From Bugulina stolonifera (taxonomy: Eukaryota; Bryozoa; Gymnolaemata; Cheilostomatida; Bugulidae): a stretch of 64,000 bases of DNA. This document shows, piece by piece, positions 13,949 through 26,448 of the stretch. The stretch spans positions 7,585,072 through 7,649,071 of the forward strand of contig OW285189.1 of the NCBI GenBank assembly GCA_935421135.1. Reading direction: 5' to 3'. The translations under genes and the position numbers were made by a program. The notes under the pieces were generated by a model. It saw only the letters and a program-made list of their open reading frames with translations, ran no database searches and had not been told where the DNA came from. How positions within the stretch are numbered: position 1 is the stretch's first letter; the number at the start of each line of letters is the position of its first letter.

Positions 13949-14136
13949 CATTGGAACTTGCTTAATTCAACCTCGGATAATTCAAAAACTTGGTTAGTTC
14001 AAACTATTAGCCTTGGTTCCTGCTGAGCACTATATGATGACTTCAATGAAGTGAAGTGATCTTACAATTCAAACTCAGACCTAATTCAAACCAATTATGG
14101 CGGTCCCTTAGAGTTTGAATTAAGCAAGTTTCACTG
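13949..14136. mobile_element. Pogo/Tigger-like MITE, 188 bp
   Basis: The right end, read inward, is CAGTGAAACTTGCTTAATTC. The left end is CATTGGAACTTGCTTAATTC, an inverted match with two differences. TA dinucleotides flank both ends (13947-13948 and 14137-14138), as expected for Tc1/mariner-pogo target duplication. CAGTGAAAC is the usual start of pogo/Tigger inverted repeats. The 188-bp interior contains only Lead-like copies of AATTCAAA and no coding frame, so it is non-autonomous. Confidence 0.7.
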
Positions 14137-14139
14137 TAT

Positions 14140-17100
14140 GATATCATACAATGCTGTTCCGATTAAGTTATTAGTTAAAACATAAAACCATGCATTGCCT
14201 AATAGTAATAATAATGTAAGTCCGCCCTTGTAGAAAAATTCGGGCTAGGAGAAAATCCAAATCAGGTTCTAGAGATTCAAGGGTTGAAGGAGTAGCTGTA
14301 AAATATAGTTACCAAATAACATACAATTCTACTGCAATAACTTAATGCTCAGTTCCTAGAAACTATTCTACATGTACATGTGCATAACTTGTATGACGTA
14401 TCTAAGCCATGCTATATTATGTCTATAGTTATTGTATTACTGTTTGTGTGTGATACCATGCCCTTTTCCTAAATTCTCTGGGTGGCGTAATACTATGTCA
14501 TCTGTTTGACTTGGATAACTGGTCCATCATGCACATCCCTTGGAGGGGAGGCTGAGGGTATTTAAGCTCAGTTCCTCCAGAGGTCTGAGTAGCATCTTAC
14601 ACTTCCTTGGAGTTGTCTTGCTAACTACCAGTAGGAGCAGCATACAGACTTTGGAGCCTACTGAGAGCGTGCCACACAGATAACCGCTAATTCAAGGGCT
14701 CGCACATTTTAGTCGCCACAGTTCAACATAGACCAGAAACCCGGCTAACAAGAATATTTACCTGTGTTTGTGATTGCAGGTGCTTGCAGGTGCTGGGTTA
14801 TCAAAACCAATATAGATGAGCGTTATGTTCTGCCATAACACCAATGGCCAAATATACATGTATTATAACCAGGATGAAAGGTAGGCAGATAAAATAGTTG
14901 TGTAACAATATAATATTATGTACATACAATGTACATGTAAATGTTTATATGGAGGCTAGATTGAATTCCTGAGGCAAACTACATTACAACAATGACAAAA
15001 TACTACAGAGTTAGAGACAATGTGTACATGTAGGTTGCTAAATATAGGAGACTATAGCACAATTTGCATAGAACTGCACTGCCACATGCAAAACAACACA
15101 GACATTTTATCTGTTTTGCCCACATGCCAGACATATTATAACAGTCTGCGATTTAAACAAAGCTACCAAACTTGTTTTTTTCTCAAAATGGAACGCTCCC
15201 TTTGGAACATCAAATAGAGTGATGATGAATATGAAAGAGTGTCTAGACTACATTTTGTAACTGTTAGTAACTAGTACTGAGGGAACACACTGACCACAAA
15301 GACCCTATAAATAATATGGTGAACCTCCCCTACTTCTAAGTATAGGATCTCTTATATCTGTCCACCCAGTTGGCTGTGTTGAGAATAAGGAAGGGCATCG
15401 GAAGTAGAGTCTCTCTCGTCATAAGTTGGTGTAATTAATCAACTATATAACATTACCATTAATTAGTTGGATTGACATAGACTATGATAATGGTTAAACA
15501 ATGGGAGCATAATCACCTTGTATATTAGTAGAGACTGGGTAATGTATATAATTATATAATAATTATATTCATTGCTGATGCAAGTACAGGAATAGGATGT
15601 TCCTGTATGTGTAATGCATGTTAGTAGATCTACTCAATGTACTGAATGTGTAACACAGAGTTAGGCACAGATAGCCTTTGTTCTTCACCAAAACTGAAGC
15701 AGGGGAAGTTGTCTTCTCTATATTTTTTGGTAAATTGCTTCTTCCAAATCCCAACCACAAACAAGGAACTAAGGATATCTAAATTTCTTCAGTACTGCAC
15801 CTAACAAGTAACATAGCCACTACAGAGTTTATAATACTTGAAGATCAGCTATTATTGTATATTGTAAGGACTTCACACTATTGTTGTTCTCATGGGGATG
15901 GAAGTGGTCTAGCTTCCTCTTTACTTTACGATACACTGAGTGGAGCCCGAGGGCTGATCTAGCAATGCTGCCTTTATATTTATACTTAGTATGACCAACA
16001 AGTCCGAGCATACTGTCTGTATTTACTTTTGCATAGGTGCGACCTAACTAACCACTCTAGATGTAGTTGCTCTGGCTTCAGCTCCACCCAGGAACTTAGG
16101 CTAAGAGTTTCATAGAGTAGTGTGAAGCAAAAAGAATATGTAAATACATTGTAGATGTGCCTTTATTTCCCTCCAAAGCATGACTAATTTACTACAGAAA
16201 GTCACATGCCGTATACTAAAAAACTTGCGATCGCAGCCGCAGCTGATAAGGGGCGACAGGCCATCAGCATAGAATCGACCCCTTGAAATAGAAGCCCATA
16301 AAATACATGCACATAAAAAATAATTCATAAGATTATTCTAGGTTCAACTGAGTATCGAGAGGAATGACTAGGACATGACAAGAGGCAACTGAGGGCCAAT
16401 ACAAAATAGGTTGGCTCTTTAGGTCTGGCAGAAGAGTATGATGTAGGCATTATAATGAATGTTTATTATAAGTATGCACAAGTCGTCGTCGGCCTCGCAT
16501 AGAAATGCAAACACATCTGGTTACAAAATAGCGAATATTTATGTATTAAATTTCCACATTATACAAATACATTAACTAGGAATATGTATACATGAAAGTA
16601 AATCGCTGAAACGAAAGTATATTTCACTGCTAGCTGGCATGTTTTCGTTGTCATAATATTATTTCATTGTTTTGCGGAAAATATCTTACCACTTTAATTA
16701 TTTATTGAGTTCGACCTGCTTTGGAATACTGCTACGCAGTACGAATCTAATAGAGACTGTTTCCTGTCTCAATAGCAGCACATCAGCGTTACATAGATAG
16801 TCCCTGGGGATGATCCGCTGTCATAGTGTCATTTCATAGGGGGTTGACTGAATCCAAAGCTGATATTAGAACATCCAGACGGTTATGAAATTGTTGCATT
16901 ATTAGATAAGCTATTGAACAGCATAACAAAAACATCAAAACACAATATAATAAAATCATTACAATGTTGGCTCACTGTCATAGCTAAGTTTGTGAGGGAG
17001 ATTAGCTAAAGCTGGACTTTATATTAAACCAAATAAACACTGTGAAATCTCTGCGTTATTGGAGAAGCCAGACCTATATAAAAAGTAAACAGTAATAATA

Positions 17101-19660
17101 CATGTATGATAAAACTGTTATAATGTAATTTTTCTGCAAATTGTAATGTGCAGTGCAACATATAATGTATGTATTATAATAACAATGCATTATTATAATA
17201 CAGTGCACAATGGTGACTAAAATATAATGCAATTATATGTAAAAGATTATATAAAGCAAGCACAACATCTTATAAAAACACACACATTATGACTAAATCT
17301 GTTACAAAAACATGGCACATTCAAAAAAATTAGATTAGCAAAATTTTCTTATGATTAGTAAGAAAAATATGCTGAAATAGAAAATGTGTCATATTGTCTC
17401 AAAGGCGGATCCCTGCCTTGCCTCCAACGGAGTAGCCAGTCAGATAAACGATTTTACTTCTCATCTTCTGAGCCAGTCGATCCAGACCGCGGCTGCTATT
17501 CGTTAGCCAATCTCATAACACAACGACGAGACCTCATAATTGGACAGAGTCAGTAGAACAATTTTTGTCATCTGTCATCTTCCCATTACTATATCTGTTA
17601 GCAAGGAGATCTTCAGTAGAATAGCAGATGAAACCAAATTAATATTTGATTCTGTTAGTCATTCCATGGGTACTAACCAAAAGTATATTTTGGAAAGGAA
17701 ACCATGTCTCTCAACAGCCTGTTTATATATCCACTTAGTAGACTACCAACTTAGAACATTCCTAAAATTTCTCTGCTTAACCAAACAATGTAAGCTTAAA
17801 CCCCATCGACTGGAATACCTAAATCACTTGCAAACATACATGACAACTCTCCCGATGGGACCCTCCCGTTTTTAGAACCTATCTCCTGCAAAACCCCAAG
17901 CTCCTGCAAACCCTCCCGGTTTGGGATTTTAGTCAATAATAACTTTTATTTGCTATTTTGGTGACTATTATGGACATATAAGCTGACTACCAGGCTAGCA
18001 GCGCGTACATTTCATGTTTATATGATACAATTTGCTTTGGAGTAATTTTGTTTATTACTACTATGCAAGCTTAGTCTCTCCAACTATACAAATGAAGAGC
18101 TTTTGTTCGTTTTGCAGTGGATAGTAAATGGATAGAAGATAGTATCTCGTAGTCATACACAGTATTAGATAGTAATTATTGTTCCTTCATAAACCACCTC
18201 AAAACACGACAGTGACCTCCGTGTACTAGTATTTGTAGCGACTTATTACATGTACTTGAAGCAAAGCATTTTTTACCAGCTTAGTTTGTAACCACATGTA
18301 ACTGAGAACTGTGCCCACAGCAGACAGCCCATAAAGTGTGGTGCTCATTGTCGAAAAACATTTAAAGTATTTTAGCAGTCAAAGAGTCGGCGAGGGTTGT
18401 CTCACGCGTGTAACAATCTCCCTCTTTGATGTCAGCCCAACTTGTCATGTATGCTTGCAAACAACCGTAATTTTCAAAACAGCTCTGACAGTAGCTACTT
18501 TCATCTAGAAATCTCCTTTAGCCTCCAAACCAGAATTATATGTCTCTGTGAGCTATGACTTACTTATCTACGTGTACGAGTAATTGCATTGGGTCAATAT
18601 TGTTAGGATGTCAGAAATAGCAGTACAGTAAATTACTGAGACATGAAGCCATCTTGTTGTGGCGTTCTCAGATTATTACCAGAAATATTTCATCTGATTT
18701 CATTTCAAATAATATAGTTAAAAGTCATTAAATGAATTAATTAAATTATTGCAGATACATGACTCAACTTGACATCTGAAAACTCATTGAATGCTCTTCA
18801 CCAATAAGTTGAGAAAATGCATTTTCCTCGATGGGTATTGGCATAGGCACAATAGGTGCATACCGATTTCTAAAGTGGTTTAGTGAGAATGGTTTTGACA
18901 ATCTGGTTTCATAAAATTGGCTCATTAATGGCTTATTCATTTACCATCACAATACTTTATTGCAAAAATTTTATTTGTTTATGGCTAAGGATTTCATTTC
19001 TACAAACGTGAAGATAATCCACGATGACTGAGGCTTTAACTCAAGGCTCTATCCTCCTAATCACCCAGCACAGCATAGTAGAGGCTCAGGTATAAACCCT
19101 CAGTAAGGGATAAGCCATTTTACAGCATTTGAATCAGAATCCAGTCACAGTCATGTACATGTAGCATAAAACGAGACCTGCATGGGTTTACCATGCACTG
19201 TCTTGTACTAGTTTCTACCTCAAACCGATGTTTGTGAAATAATTGGAAACAATATTAATTCAATTGAATATTTCACGGAGTGACACCCCTTAAAATAAAT
19301 AAGGAGAGGGAGGACAGCCTATATACAGAGGCTGTCTGCATTATTTTAATAATTATCTTGCGCATTTCACACCCTAATAATCAGGCGAGAATGCCACTTA
19401 AAAATTTCCTCATATAATTGAACTTAACAGATAATGTTTGCAGCGTGGAGAATATAATATTGTAGTATTGGTGTGAGACTAAGAGAGAAGGAATCCATGC
19501 ATTCTGTAACTACCACGCAGGTAGATTGTAGATACACTGTACTCCATCTATCACACCATTGGTCTACAGGCTATACATTTATTACCTGTGCTAGGCGATA
19601 AGTGTAGCAGAGCCTCAGGTTCAAACTACAGCTATGCAGGGGGAGGGGGGAGTTGATCGT
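14140..19660. other. AT-rich gene-free stretch
   Basis: No open frame shows a known domain. The longest (111 codons at 17540 on the plus strand) has no exon context or family resemblance. No tRNA or other RNA gene was seen. Confidence 0.5.
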
Positions 19661-19666
19661 ACTCAC

Positions 19667-19792
19667 CCATAAATGCCACACACAGAGGCTAAATAACACA
19701 TATGCGAATCCTCTCCTCTTGACCTGAATGTTCATAGCCTTACTGATTACCCCAGCAGTGTCCATTGCACCATACAAGGCATGGTGAAACTA
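19667..19792 (-). CDS. Possible internal exon of an unidentified minus-strand gene
   Basis: An open frame reading FHHALYGAMDTAGVISKAM and continuing with a hydrophobic, membrane-like segment (FAYVLFSLCVW) ends at a good GTGAGTACG donor (19661-19666). A plausible acceptor, TATAG, precedes it at about 19793. No neighbouring exon was found, so this is an isolated candidate. It could be one transmembrane segment of a host gene lying beside the palindromic element. Confidence 0.25.
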
Positions 19793-19948
19793 TACTTTAT
19801 GCAAGAAATATTTAGCACAGAATATAAGCCTATTGTTATACCATCTCATTGTTTTATATGTAAAGATGGAGGTGAAGAAATAATTGTAATTGCACATTAT
19901 TCAACATAATTACATTATCAATGCAAATTATTGCCTGAATACATAAAA

Positions 19949-19954
19949 ACAGGC
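19949..19954. repeat. Target site duplication, left copy (ACAGGC)
   Basis: The hexamer ACAGGC directly precedes the element's first base. The same hexamer directly follows its last base at 28203-28208. Outside the hexamers the flanks are unrelated. Six-bp duplications are characteristic of Polinton/Maverick integration. Confidence 0.8.
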
Positions 19955-20211
19955 AGTAGTATAGTCAGTGCAGATCTACACAGACACCCGGCCCTTTCCG
20001 CGTCGTATTAGCCCTAGATCCAAAAACTCCCCGGGCGGACGACCACCCCACCCGTCCTCTCGCCCCTCCTCTCCCCTAAACCTCACTCTATGTGCAAAGC
20101 CCTAGAACCTACTCCCCCCCATCGCGGGTGGGGTTTCAAAAACCTCATCGGCTGTTCCGTAGAACCCAGTCTAAAGAGCAAACCCCTCGCCCGGTCCCAC
20201 GGCTCGGGCGA

Positions 20212-20239
20212 GGGGGCGCGCGCGTACGCGCGCGCCCCC
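20212..20239. repeat. 28-bp perfect palindrome of alternating CG (left arm)
   Basis: The centre CGCGCGCGTACGCGCGCG flanked by G5 and C5 is self-complementary and alternates purine and pyrimidine, so Z-DNA or a cruciform could form. The mirror copy is at 27918-27945. Confidence 0.7.
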
Positions 20240-20465
20240 CCGCCCCGCGAACCCCACCCGTCCTCCCTCCACCCGTCCCCGCCCCTCCCCACCCCTCCCC
20301 ACCCCAAACCCCTCCGCCTCGCCCTCCGCCTCGCGGCGGTTCTCGTTCGCGAGTCCAGCCGTGGCCCCACGCCGCCCTCCCCCCCGCCCATCCCCCGCCC
20401 CTCCCCCGCTCTCCCGCCCCAACGACCCGTCGCGGCCCTCGCGGGCGGACCGTCGGCTGGAGTAG

Positions 20466-20620
20466 GGTGAAGCGAAGGAAAATACGGGTTAGAGTAATGA
20501 TATCCGGCTATGAAAAACGTGAGCGAGGGTAATGGTACACGAATTTGTTTTAAATTTCAATACGTTTGAGAGTAATAGTACGGTGAAGCGAAGAAAAATA
20601 CGGGTTGGAGTAATGATAGG
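20466..20620. repeat. Subterminal duplicated motif, left arm
   Basis: GGTGAAGCGAAG followed by AAAATACGGGTT and GAGTAATGATA occurs at about 20466 and again at about 20582, 116 bp apart. A weaker relative lies near 21379. Such subterminal repeats are often transposase or replication-protein binding sites; that role is inferred. The mirror copies lie at about 27535-27690. Confidence 0.55.
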
Positions 20621-20685
20621 GTACGCCCGTGCGGAGTGCCCGTGCAGAGTTTACGACGCTGACTATACTACTATAAGAAACTTAC

Positions 20686-21044
20686 CGAGTGGTGGTGGTG
20701 GTGCTTCCGGATGATTTCTTCGCCGGGGACTGTTGAGACTGAACTGGTCGGGGTGACACCGCACTCGCGCGCTCCTCCGTTCGAGCGCCCCCGGACCTCC
20801 GATGAAAGACTCGCGCCTTAACCCTCGTTTCCCCCGGACCCTCCCCTAGGGAAATCGCCCGTCCCCGTGACGAGCGGCGAGGGAAAGTGAAGGCGGTGGC
20901 TCTTTCGCGCTTCAAACCGTAGACCTCGCGAGGTGGTTCGCCGGCGACATCCTCGCTCGGAGGGGTAGAAATAGATAAATGGAATAAATGGATGGCTGTC
21001 TTCTCATCATCATCATCATCATCATCATCAACATCATCATCATC
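20686..21044 (-). pseudogene. Mirror copy (left arm) of the Asp-run/basic candidate exon
   Basis: This is the reverse-complement counterpart of the open segment at 27112-27470, with the same acceptor and donor. One residue differs (Ala here, Thr in the right arm). See that entry. Confidence 0.35.
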
Positions 21045-21559
21045 CTACAAATAGACCCGCCTCCACGATGATGTCGTTGACTCCCCACCAATTTCTTCGA
21101 CCACCGCGTCCACTTTCCCCCGGGTAGCAAACTCCGATAGGGAGAGAGCGCATCGTGCGCGTGCGATGTCACCCCCCACCTACGAATGAAGACGATAGAA
21201 GAAATGTGAACTGATAAGGGGTGAGTATGAGTGGAAGTTGCACTAGTACCGTCTACCCCTTTGGTTTGGCGAGGTAAATGGTTTTTAATGTATTAGCTAG
21301 TGTTTTATTGCTCGGTTTTAAGGTTACAACCGGTAAACCCTCCGTTTTGAGGACGGAGACCCCTTACAATAGAGAGTGAATGTGAAGAAAAATATACGGG
21401 TATATGTACAAGGGTTATGTTGCACTGTTCGTTTACTCTCCAATTTATCGAATGAAGTAGTCTCATCTCCGAGAAATCAGTACTAGCATTCTATAGGACT
21501 CGTACTCACCCCGTCTTCTGCAACCTTCCGCTTACCATAGAGGTAGGTGAGTCCGGTCT

Positions 21560-21707
21560 TTAGCTGGGTGTAGCTATACGTTTGGTTTCCTCTTCTGATA
21601 AATTTTTATCTTTTCGGATGAGCGCATCTATACTACGAGCACTCAGGGCCATGTAAGCGCTATCCGTGTCCATTTCTACGTACTCAAACTCCTCTCTGCT
21701 GACGAAT
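21560..21707 (-). pseudogene. Family-B DNA polymerase fragment, left-arm copy
   Basis: This is the mirror of 26449-26596 with the same acceptor-like junction and the same motif-C core EMDTDSAYMAL. Only about 48 codons of the polymerase remain, ending in a stop. Confidence 0.65.
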
Positions 21708-21812
21708 CTGTGAAAATAAAATGGACGGGTTGGAGGGTGCTGACACCGAAGAATAAATAGAGAAGGATTTGATAAAATCTTTGTGTAGTCTAGTTCTACT
21801 CATCTATCCATA

Positions 21813-23516
21813 TGTGTACACATGTTAAAATACCTTTATATAATAGTTCAAACACAATTGAATGAATAAAAGACACATATCTAAAGGAGTATGTCATAGC
21901 TATTATTAGCAAGAAAAGACTGTGTGCATGTGTTAAGTCAGCATACATAATACATTAAATAAGCTTTTCACAATAGTAGCGATAGAATAAATAAAAGGTT
22001 GTATGCATGTGTTAAGTCAGCATTATGTAATTCATTAAATAAACTTTTCACAATAGTAGCAATAGAATATATAAAAGGTTGTATGCATGTGTTAAGTCAG
22101 CATTATGTAATACATTAAATAAACTTTTTACAATACTAGCAATAGAATGAATAAATGTGTACACATGGTAAAATACCATTATATAATAATTTAAACACAA
22201 TTGAATGAATAAAACGCACATATATGTAAAGGAGTATGGCATACCTATTATTAGCAAGAAAAGGCTGTGTGCATGTGTTAAGTCAGCATATATAATACAT
22301 TAAATAAACTTTTCACAAAGTCAGCATAATATATAATACATTAAATAAACTTTTCACAATAGTAGCAATAGAATAAATAAAAGGTTGTGTGCATGTGTTA
22401 AGTCAGCATTATGTAATTCATTAAATAAACTTTTCACAATAGTAGCAATAGAATAAATAAAAGATTGTGTACACATGTTAAAATACCATTATATAATAAT
22501 TTAAACACAATTGAATGAATAAAAGGCACATATGTAAAGGAGTATGACATACCTATTATTAGCAAGAAAAGGCTGTGTGCATGTGTTAAGTCAGCATATA
22601 TAATACATTAAATAAACTTTTCACAAAGTCAGCATAAGATATAATACATTAAATAAACTTTTCACAATAGTAGCAATAGAATAAATAAAGGGTTGTGTGC
22701 ATGTGTTAAGTCAGCATTATGTAATTCATTAAATAAACTTTTCACAATAGTAGCTATAGAATAAATAAAAGAGTGTGTACACATGTTAAAATACCTTTAT
22801 ATAATAATTTAAACACAATTGAAAGAATAGGCTGTGTGCATGTGTTAAGTCAGCATATATAATGGATTAAATAAGCTTTTCACATAAAATACCTTTATAT
22901 AATAATTTAAACACAGTTGAAAGAATAGGCTGTGTGCATGTGTTAAGTCAGCATATATAATAGATTAAATAAGCTTTTCACATACCTATTATTAGCAAGA
23001 AAAGGCAGTGTGCATGTGTTAAGTCAGCATATATAATAGATTAAATAAGCTTTTCACAATAGTAGCAATAGAATAAATAAAAGGTTGTGTGCATGTGTTA
23101 AGTCAGCATTATGTAATTCATTAAATAAACTTTTCACAATAGTAGCAATAGAATAAATAAAAGATTGTGTACACATGTTGAAATACCTTTATATAATAGA
23201 TTAAATAAGCTTTTCACATACCTATTATTAGCAAGAAAAGGCTGTGTGCATGTGTTAAGTCAGCATATATAATAGATTAAATAAGCTTTTCACAATAGTA
23301 GCAATAGAATAAATAAAAGGTTGTGTGCATGTGTTAAGTCAGCATTATGTAATTCATTAAATAAACTTTTCACAATAGTAGCAATAGAATAAATAAAAGA
23401 TTGTGTACACATGTTAAAATACCTTTATATAATAATTTAAACACAATTGAAAGAATAGGCTGTGTGCATGTGTTAAGTCAGCATATATAATAGATTAAAT
23501 AAGCTTTTCAATAGTA
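21813..23516. repeat. AT-rich minisatellite array, left arm
   Basis: Units of roughly 60-80 bp containing GTGTGCATGTGTTAAGTCAGC, ATTAAATAAACTTTTCAC and AATAGTAGCAATAGAATAAA are repeated about twenty times in mixed order, with higher-order repeats of about 190 bp. The right-arm counterpart (24800-26345) is about 156 bp shorter overall, so the arms have diverged here in copy number. Confidence 0.75.
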
Positions 23517-23829
23517 GGTAGGTGTCACTGTTTTAGTCTCCCTATAATAAATATAAAGTAGCAGGGTGTAAGTAATTTTTTAGCTTGATAGCATTATATA
23601 CAATAAACACTTCACAATTGCTGCCAATTACCCTATTTAGCACTAACCTTATGTTCTACTTGTTGAAATCTCTGATCAGGTGCTGACTAGTAGGTAGCTG
23701 TCTCTGTTTTAGTCTCACTCTGTTGACTAGAGGCTGATTGTACATACTGCTAGAGTGAGAAACTCATACCTTAAATAGTAGTATTCAGTAGGCGGAGTCT
23801 AACCATTTCCCCACCCTTTGCAATACCAC

Positions 23830-24168
23830 CCCGATGCGTCCCGATGTGAATCCGAAGCCTCCCGATGCACCCCGATGCGAATCCGAAGCCTCCCGATGCA
23901 CCCCGATGCGAATCCGAAGCCTCCCGATGCACCCCGATGTGAATCCGAAGCATCCCGATGCACCCCGATGCGAATCCGAAGCCTCCCGATGCACCCCGAT
24001 GTGAATCCGAAGCCTCCCGATGCACCCCGATGTGAATCCGAAGCCTCCCGATGCGAATCCGAAGCCTCCCGATGCACCCCGATGTGAATCCGAAGCTTCC
24101 CGATGCACCCCGATGCGAATCCGAAGCCTCCCGATGCATCCCGATGCACCCCGATGTGCCCCGATGTG
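23830..24168. repeat. 31-bp satellite array, left half of palindrome centre
   Basis: About ten units of 31 bp built on CCCGATGCACCCCGATG and AATCCGAAGCCT. Units differ at two places (GCG or GTG before AATCC; CCT, CAT or CTT after GAAG). The pattern is all-frame open, which explains the long overlapping reading frames seen here; none is a gene. Confidence 0.85.
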
Positions 24169-24174
24169 TCAAAT
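24169..24174. other. Palindrome spacer TCAAAT
   Basis: GATGTG (24163-24168) and CACATC (24175-24180) are complementary across these six bases. A transcript or single strand could therefore fold with a minimal loop. Confidence 0.7.
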
Positions 24175-24485
24175 CACATCGGGGTGCATCGGGTTACATC
24201 GGGATGCATCGGGAAGCTTCGGATTCACATCGGGAGGCTTCGGATTCGCATCGGGGTGCATCGGGAGGCTTCGGATTCACATCGGGGTGCATCGGGATGC
24301 TTCGGATTCACATCGGGGTGCATCGGGAGGCTTCGGATTCGCATCGGGGTGCATCGGGAGGCTTCGGATTCACATCGGGGTGCATCGGGAGGCTTCGGAT
24401 TCGCATCGGGGTGCATCGGGAGGCTTCGGATTCGCATCGGGGTGCATCGGGAGGCTTCGGATTCACATCGGGACGCATCGGGGTG
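24175..24485. repeat. 31-bp satellite array, right half of palindrome centre
   Basis: This is the reverse-complement counterpart of the left array. The order of variant units is similar but not identical: the CAT variant is fourth from the outer side on the left and sixth on the right. This suggests unit gain, loss or exchange since the arms formed. Confidence 0.85.
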
Positions 24486-24799
24486 GTATTGCAAAGGGTG
24501 GGGAAATGGTTAGACTCCGCCTACTGAATACTACTATTTAAGGTATGAGTTTCTCACTCTAGCAGTATGTACAATCAGCCTCTAGTCAACAGAGTGAGAC
24601 TAAAACAGAGACAGCTACCTACTAGTCAGCACCTGATCAGAGATTTCAACAAGTAGAACATAAGGTTAGTGCTAAATAGGGTAATTGGCAGCAATTGTGA
24701 AGTGTTTATTGTATATAATGCTATCAAGCTAAAAAATTACTTACACCCTGCTACTTTATATTTATTATAGGGAGACTAAAACAGTGACACCTACCTACT

Positions 24800-26345
24800 A
24801 TTGAAAAGCTTATTTAATCTATTATATATGCTGACTTAACACATGCACACAGCCTATTCTTTCAATTGTGTTTAAATTATTATATAAAGGTATTTTAACA
24901 TGTGTACACAATCTTTTATTTATTCTATTGCTACTATTGTGAAAAGTTTATTTAATCTATTATATATGCTGACTTAACACATGCACACAGCCTTTTCTTG
25001 CTAATAATAGGTATGTGAAAAGCTTATTTAATCTATTATATAAAGGTATTTCAACATGTGTACACAATCTTTTATTTATTCTATTGCTACTATTGTGAAA
25101 AGTTTATTTAATGAATTACATAATGCTGACTTAACACATGCACACAACCTTTTATTTATTCAATTGCTACTATTGTGAAAAGCTTATTTAATCTATTATA
25201 TATGCTGACTTAACACATGCACACAGCCTATTCTTTCAACTGTGTTTAAATTATTATATAAAGGTATTTTATGTGAAAAGCTTATTTAATCTATTATATA
25301 TGCTGACTTAACACATGCACACAGCCTATTCTTTCAATTGTGTTTAAATTATTATATAAAGGTATTTTAACATGTGTACACACTCTTTTATTTATTCTAT
25401 AGCTACTATTGTGAAAAGTTTATTTAATGAATTACATAATGCTGACTTAACACATGCACACAACCCTTTATTTATTCTATTGCTACTATTGTGAAAAGTT
25501 TATTTAATGTATTATATCTTATGCTGACTTTGTGAAAAGTTTATTTAATGTATTATATATGCTGACTTAACACATGCACACAGCCTTTTCTTGCTAATAA
25601 TAGGTATGTCATACTCCTTTACATATGTGCCTTTTATTCATTCAATTGTGTTTAAATTATTATATAATGGTATTTTAACATGTGTACACAATCTTTTATT
25701 TATTCTATTGCTACTATTGTGAAAAGTTTATTTAATGAATTACATAATGCTGACTTAACACATGCACACAACCTTTTATTTATTCTATTGCTACTATTGT
25801 GAAAAGTTTATTTAATGTATTATATATTATGCTGACTTTGTGAAAAGTTTATTTAATGTATTATATATGCTGACTTAACACATGCACACAGCCTTTTCTT
25901 GCTAATAATAGGTATGCCATACTCCTTTACATATATGTGCGTTTTATTCATTCAATTGTGTTTAAATTATTATATAATGGTATTTTACCATGTGTACACA
26001 TTTATTCATTCTATTGCTAGTATTGTAAAAAGTTTATTTAATGTATTACATAATGCTGACTTAACACATGCATACAACCTTTTATATATTCTATTGCTAC
26101 TATTGTGAAAAGTTTATTTAATGAATTACATAATGCTGACTTAACACATGCATACAACCTTTTATTTATTCTATCGCTACTATTGTGAAAAGCTTATTTA
26201 ATGTATTATGTATGCTGACTTAACACATGCACACAGTCTTTTCTTGCTAATAATAGCTATGACATACTCCTTTAGATATGTGTCTTTTATTCATTCAATT
26301 GTGTTTGAACTATTATATAAAGGTATTTTAACATGTGTACACATA
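24800..26345. repeat. AT-rich minisatellite array, right arm
   Basis: Mirror of the array at 21813-23516, with the same unit motifs on the opposite strand and fewer units. Confidence 0.75.
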
Positions 26346-26448
26346 TGGATAGATGAGTAGAACTAGACTACACAAAGATTTTATCAAATCCTTCTCTATT
26401 TATTCTTCGGTGTCAGCACCCTCCAACCCGTCCATTTTATTTTCACAG

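Larger units (their letters stand above)
19955..20672. repeat. Outer block of left arm bounded by inverted copies of the terminal motif
   Basis: The terminal 14-mer AGTAGTATAGTCAG (19955-19968) recurs inverted at 20659-20672, so the outer ~718 bp has its own inverted ends. The block holds a strongly GC-rich segment (about 19980-20460), unlike the AT-rich surroundings. The mirrored block is 27484-28202. Confidence 0.7.

Noticed and set aside
17540..17875. 111-codon plus-strand open frame
   Set aside because: No recognisable domain, no neighbouring exons and ordinary AT-rich composition.
20083..20532. Arg/Pro-rich open frames in the GC-rich block and their mirror at 27624-28067
   Set aside because: All frames are open because the DNA is GC-rich. 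No splice context, domain or consistent start was seen.
20912..21172. Open frame with a poly-Met run and its mirror at 26984-27244
   Set aside because: The run is a CAT/ATG microsatellite read in one frame. The overlapping Asp-run frame has better splice signals.
22048..22257. Identical 69-codon open frames here and at 25899-26108
   Set aside because: They are identical only because they lie in mirrored palindrome arms. Both are inside the AT-rich minisatellite.
23771..24541. Several long overlapping open frames on both strands at the palindrome centre
   Set aside because: They come from a 31-bp satellite whose unit has no stop in several frames. The translated repeats have no plausible gene context.
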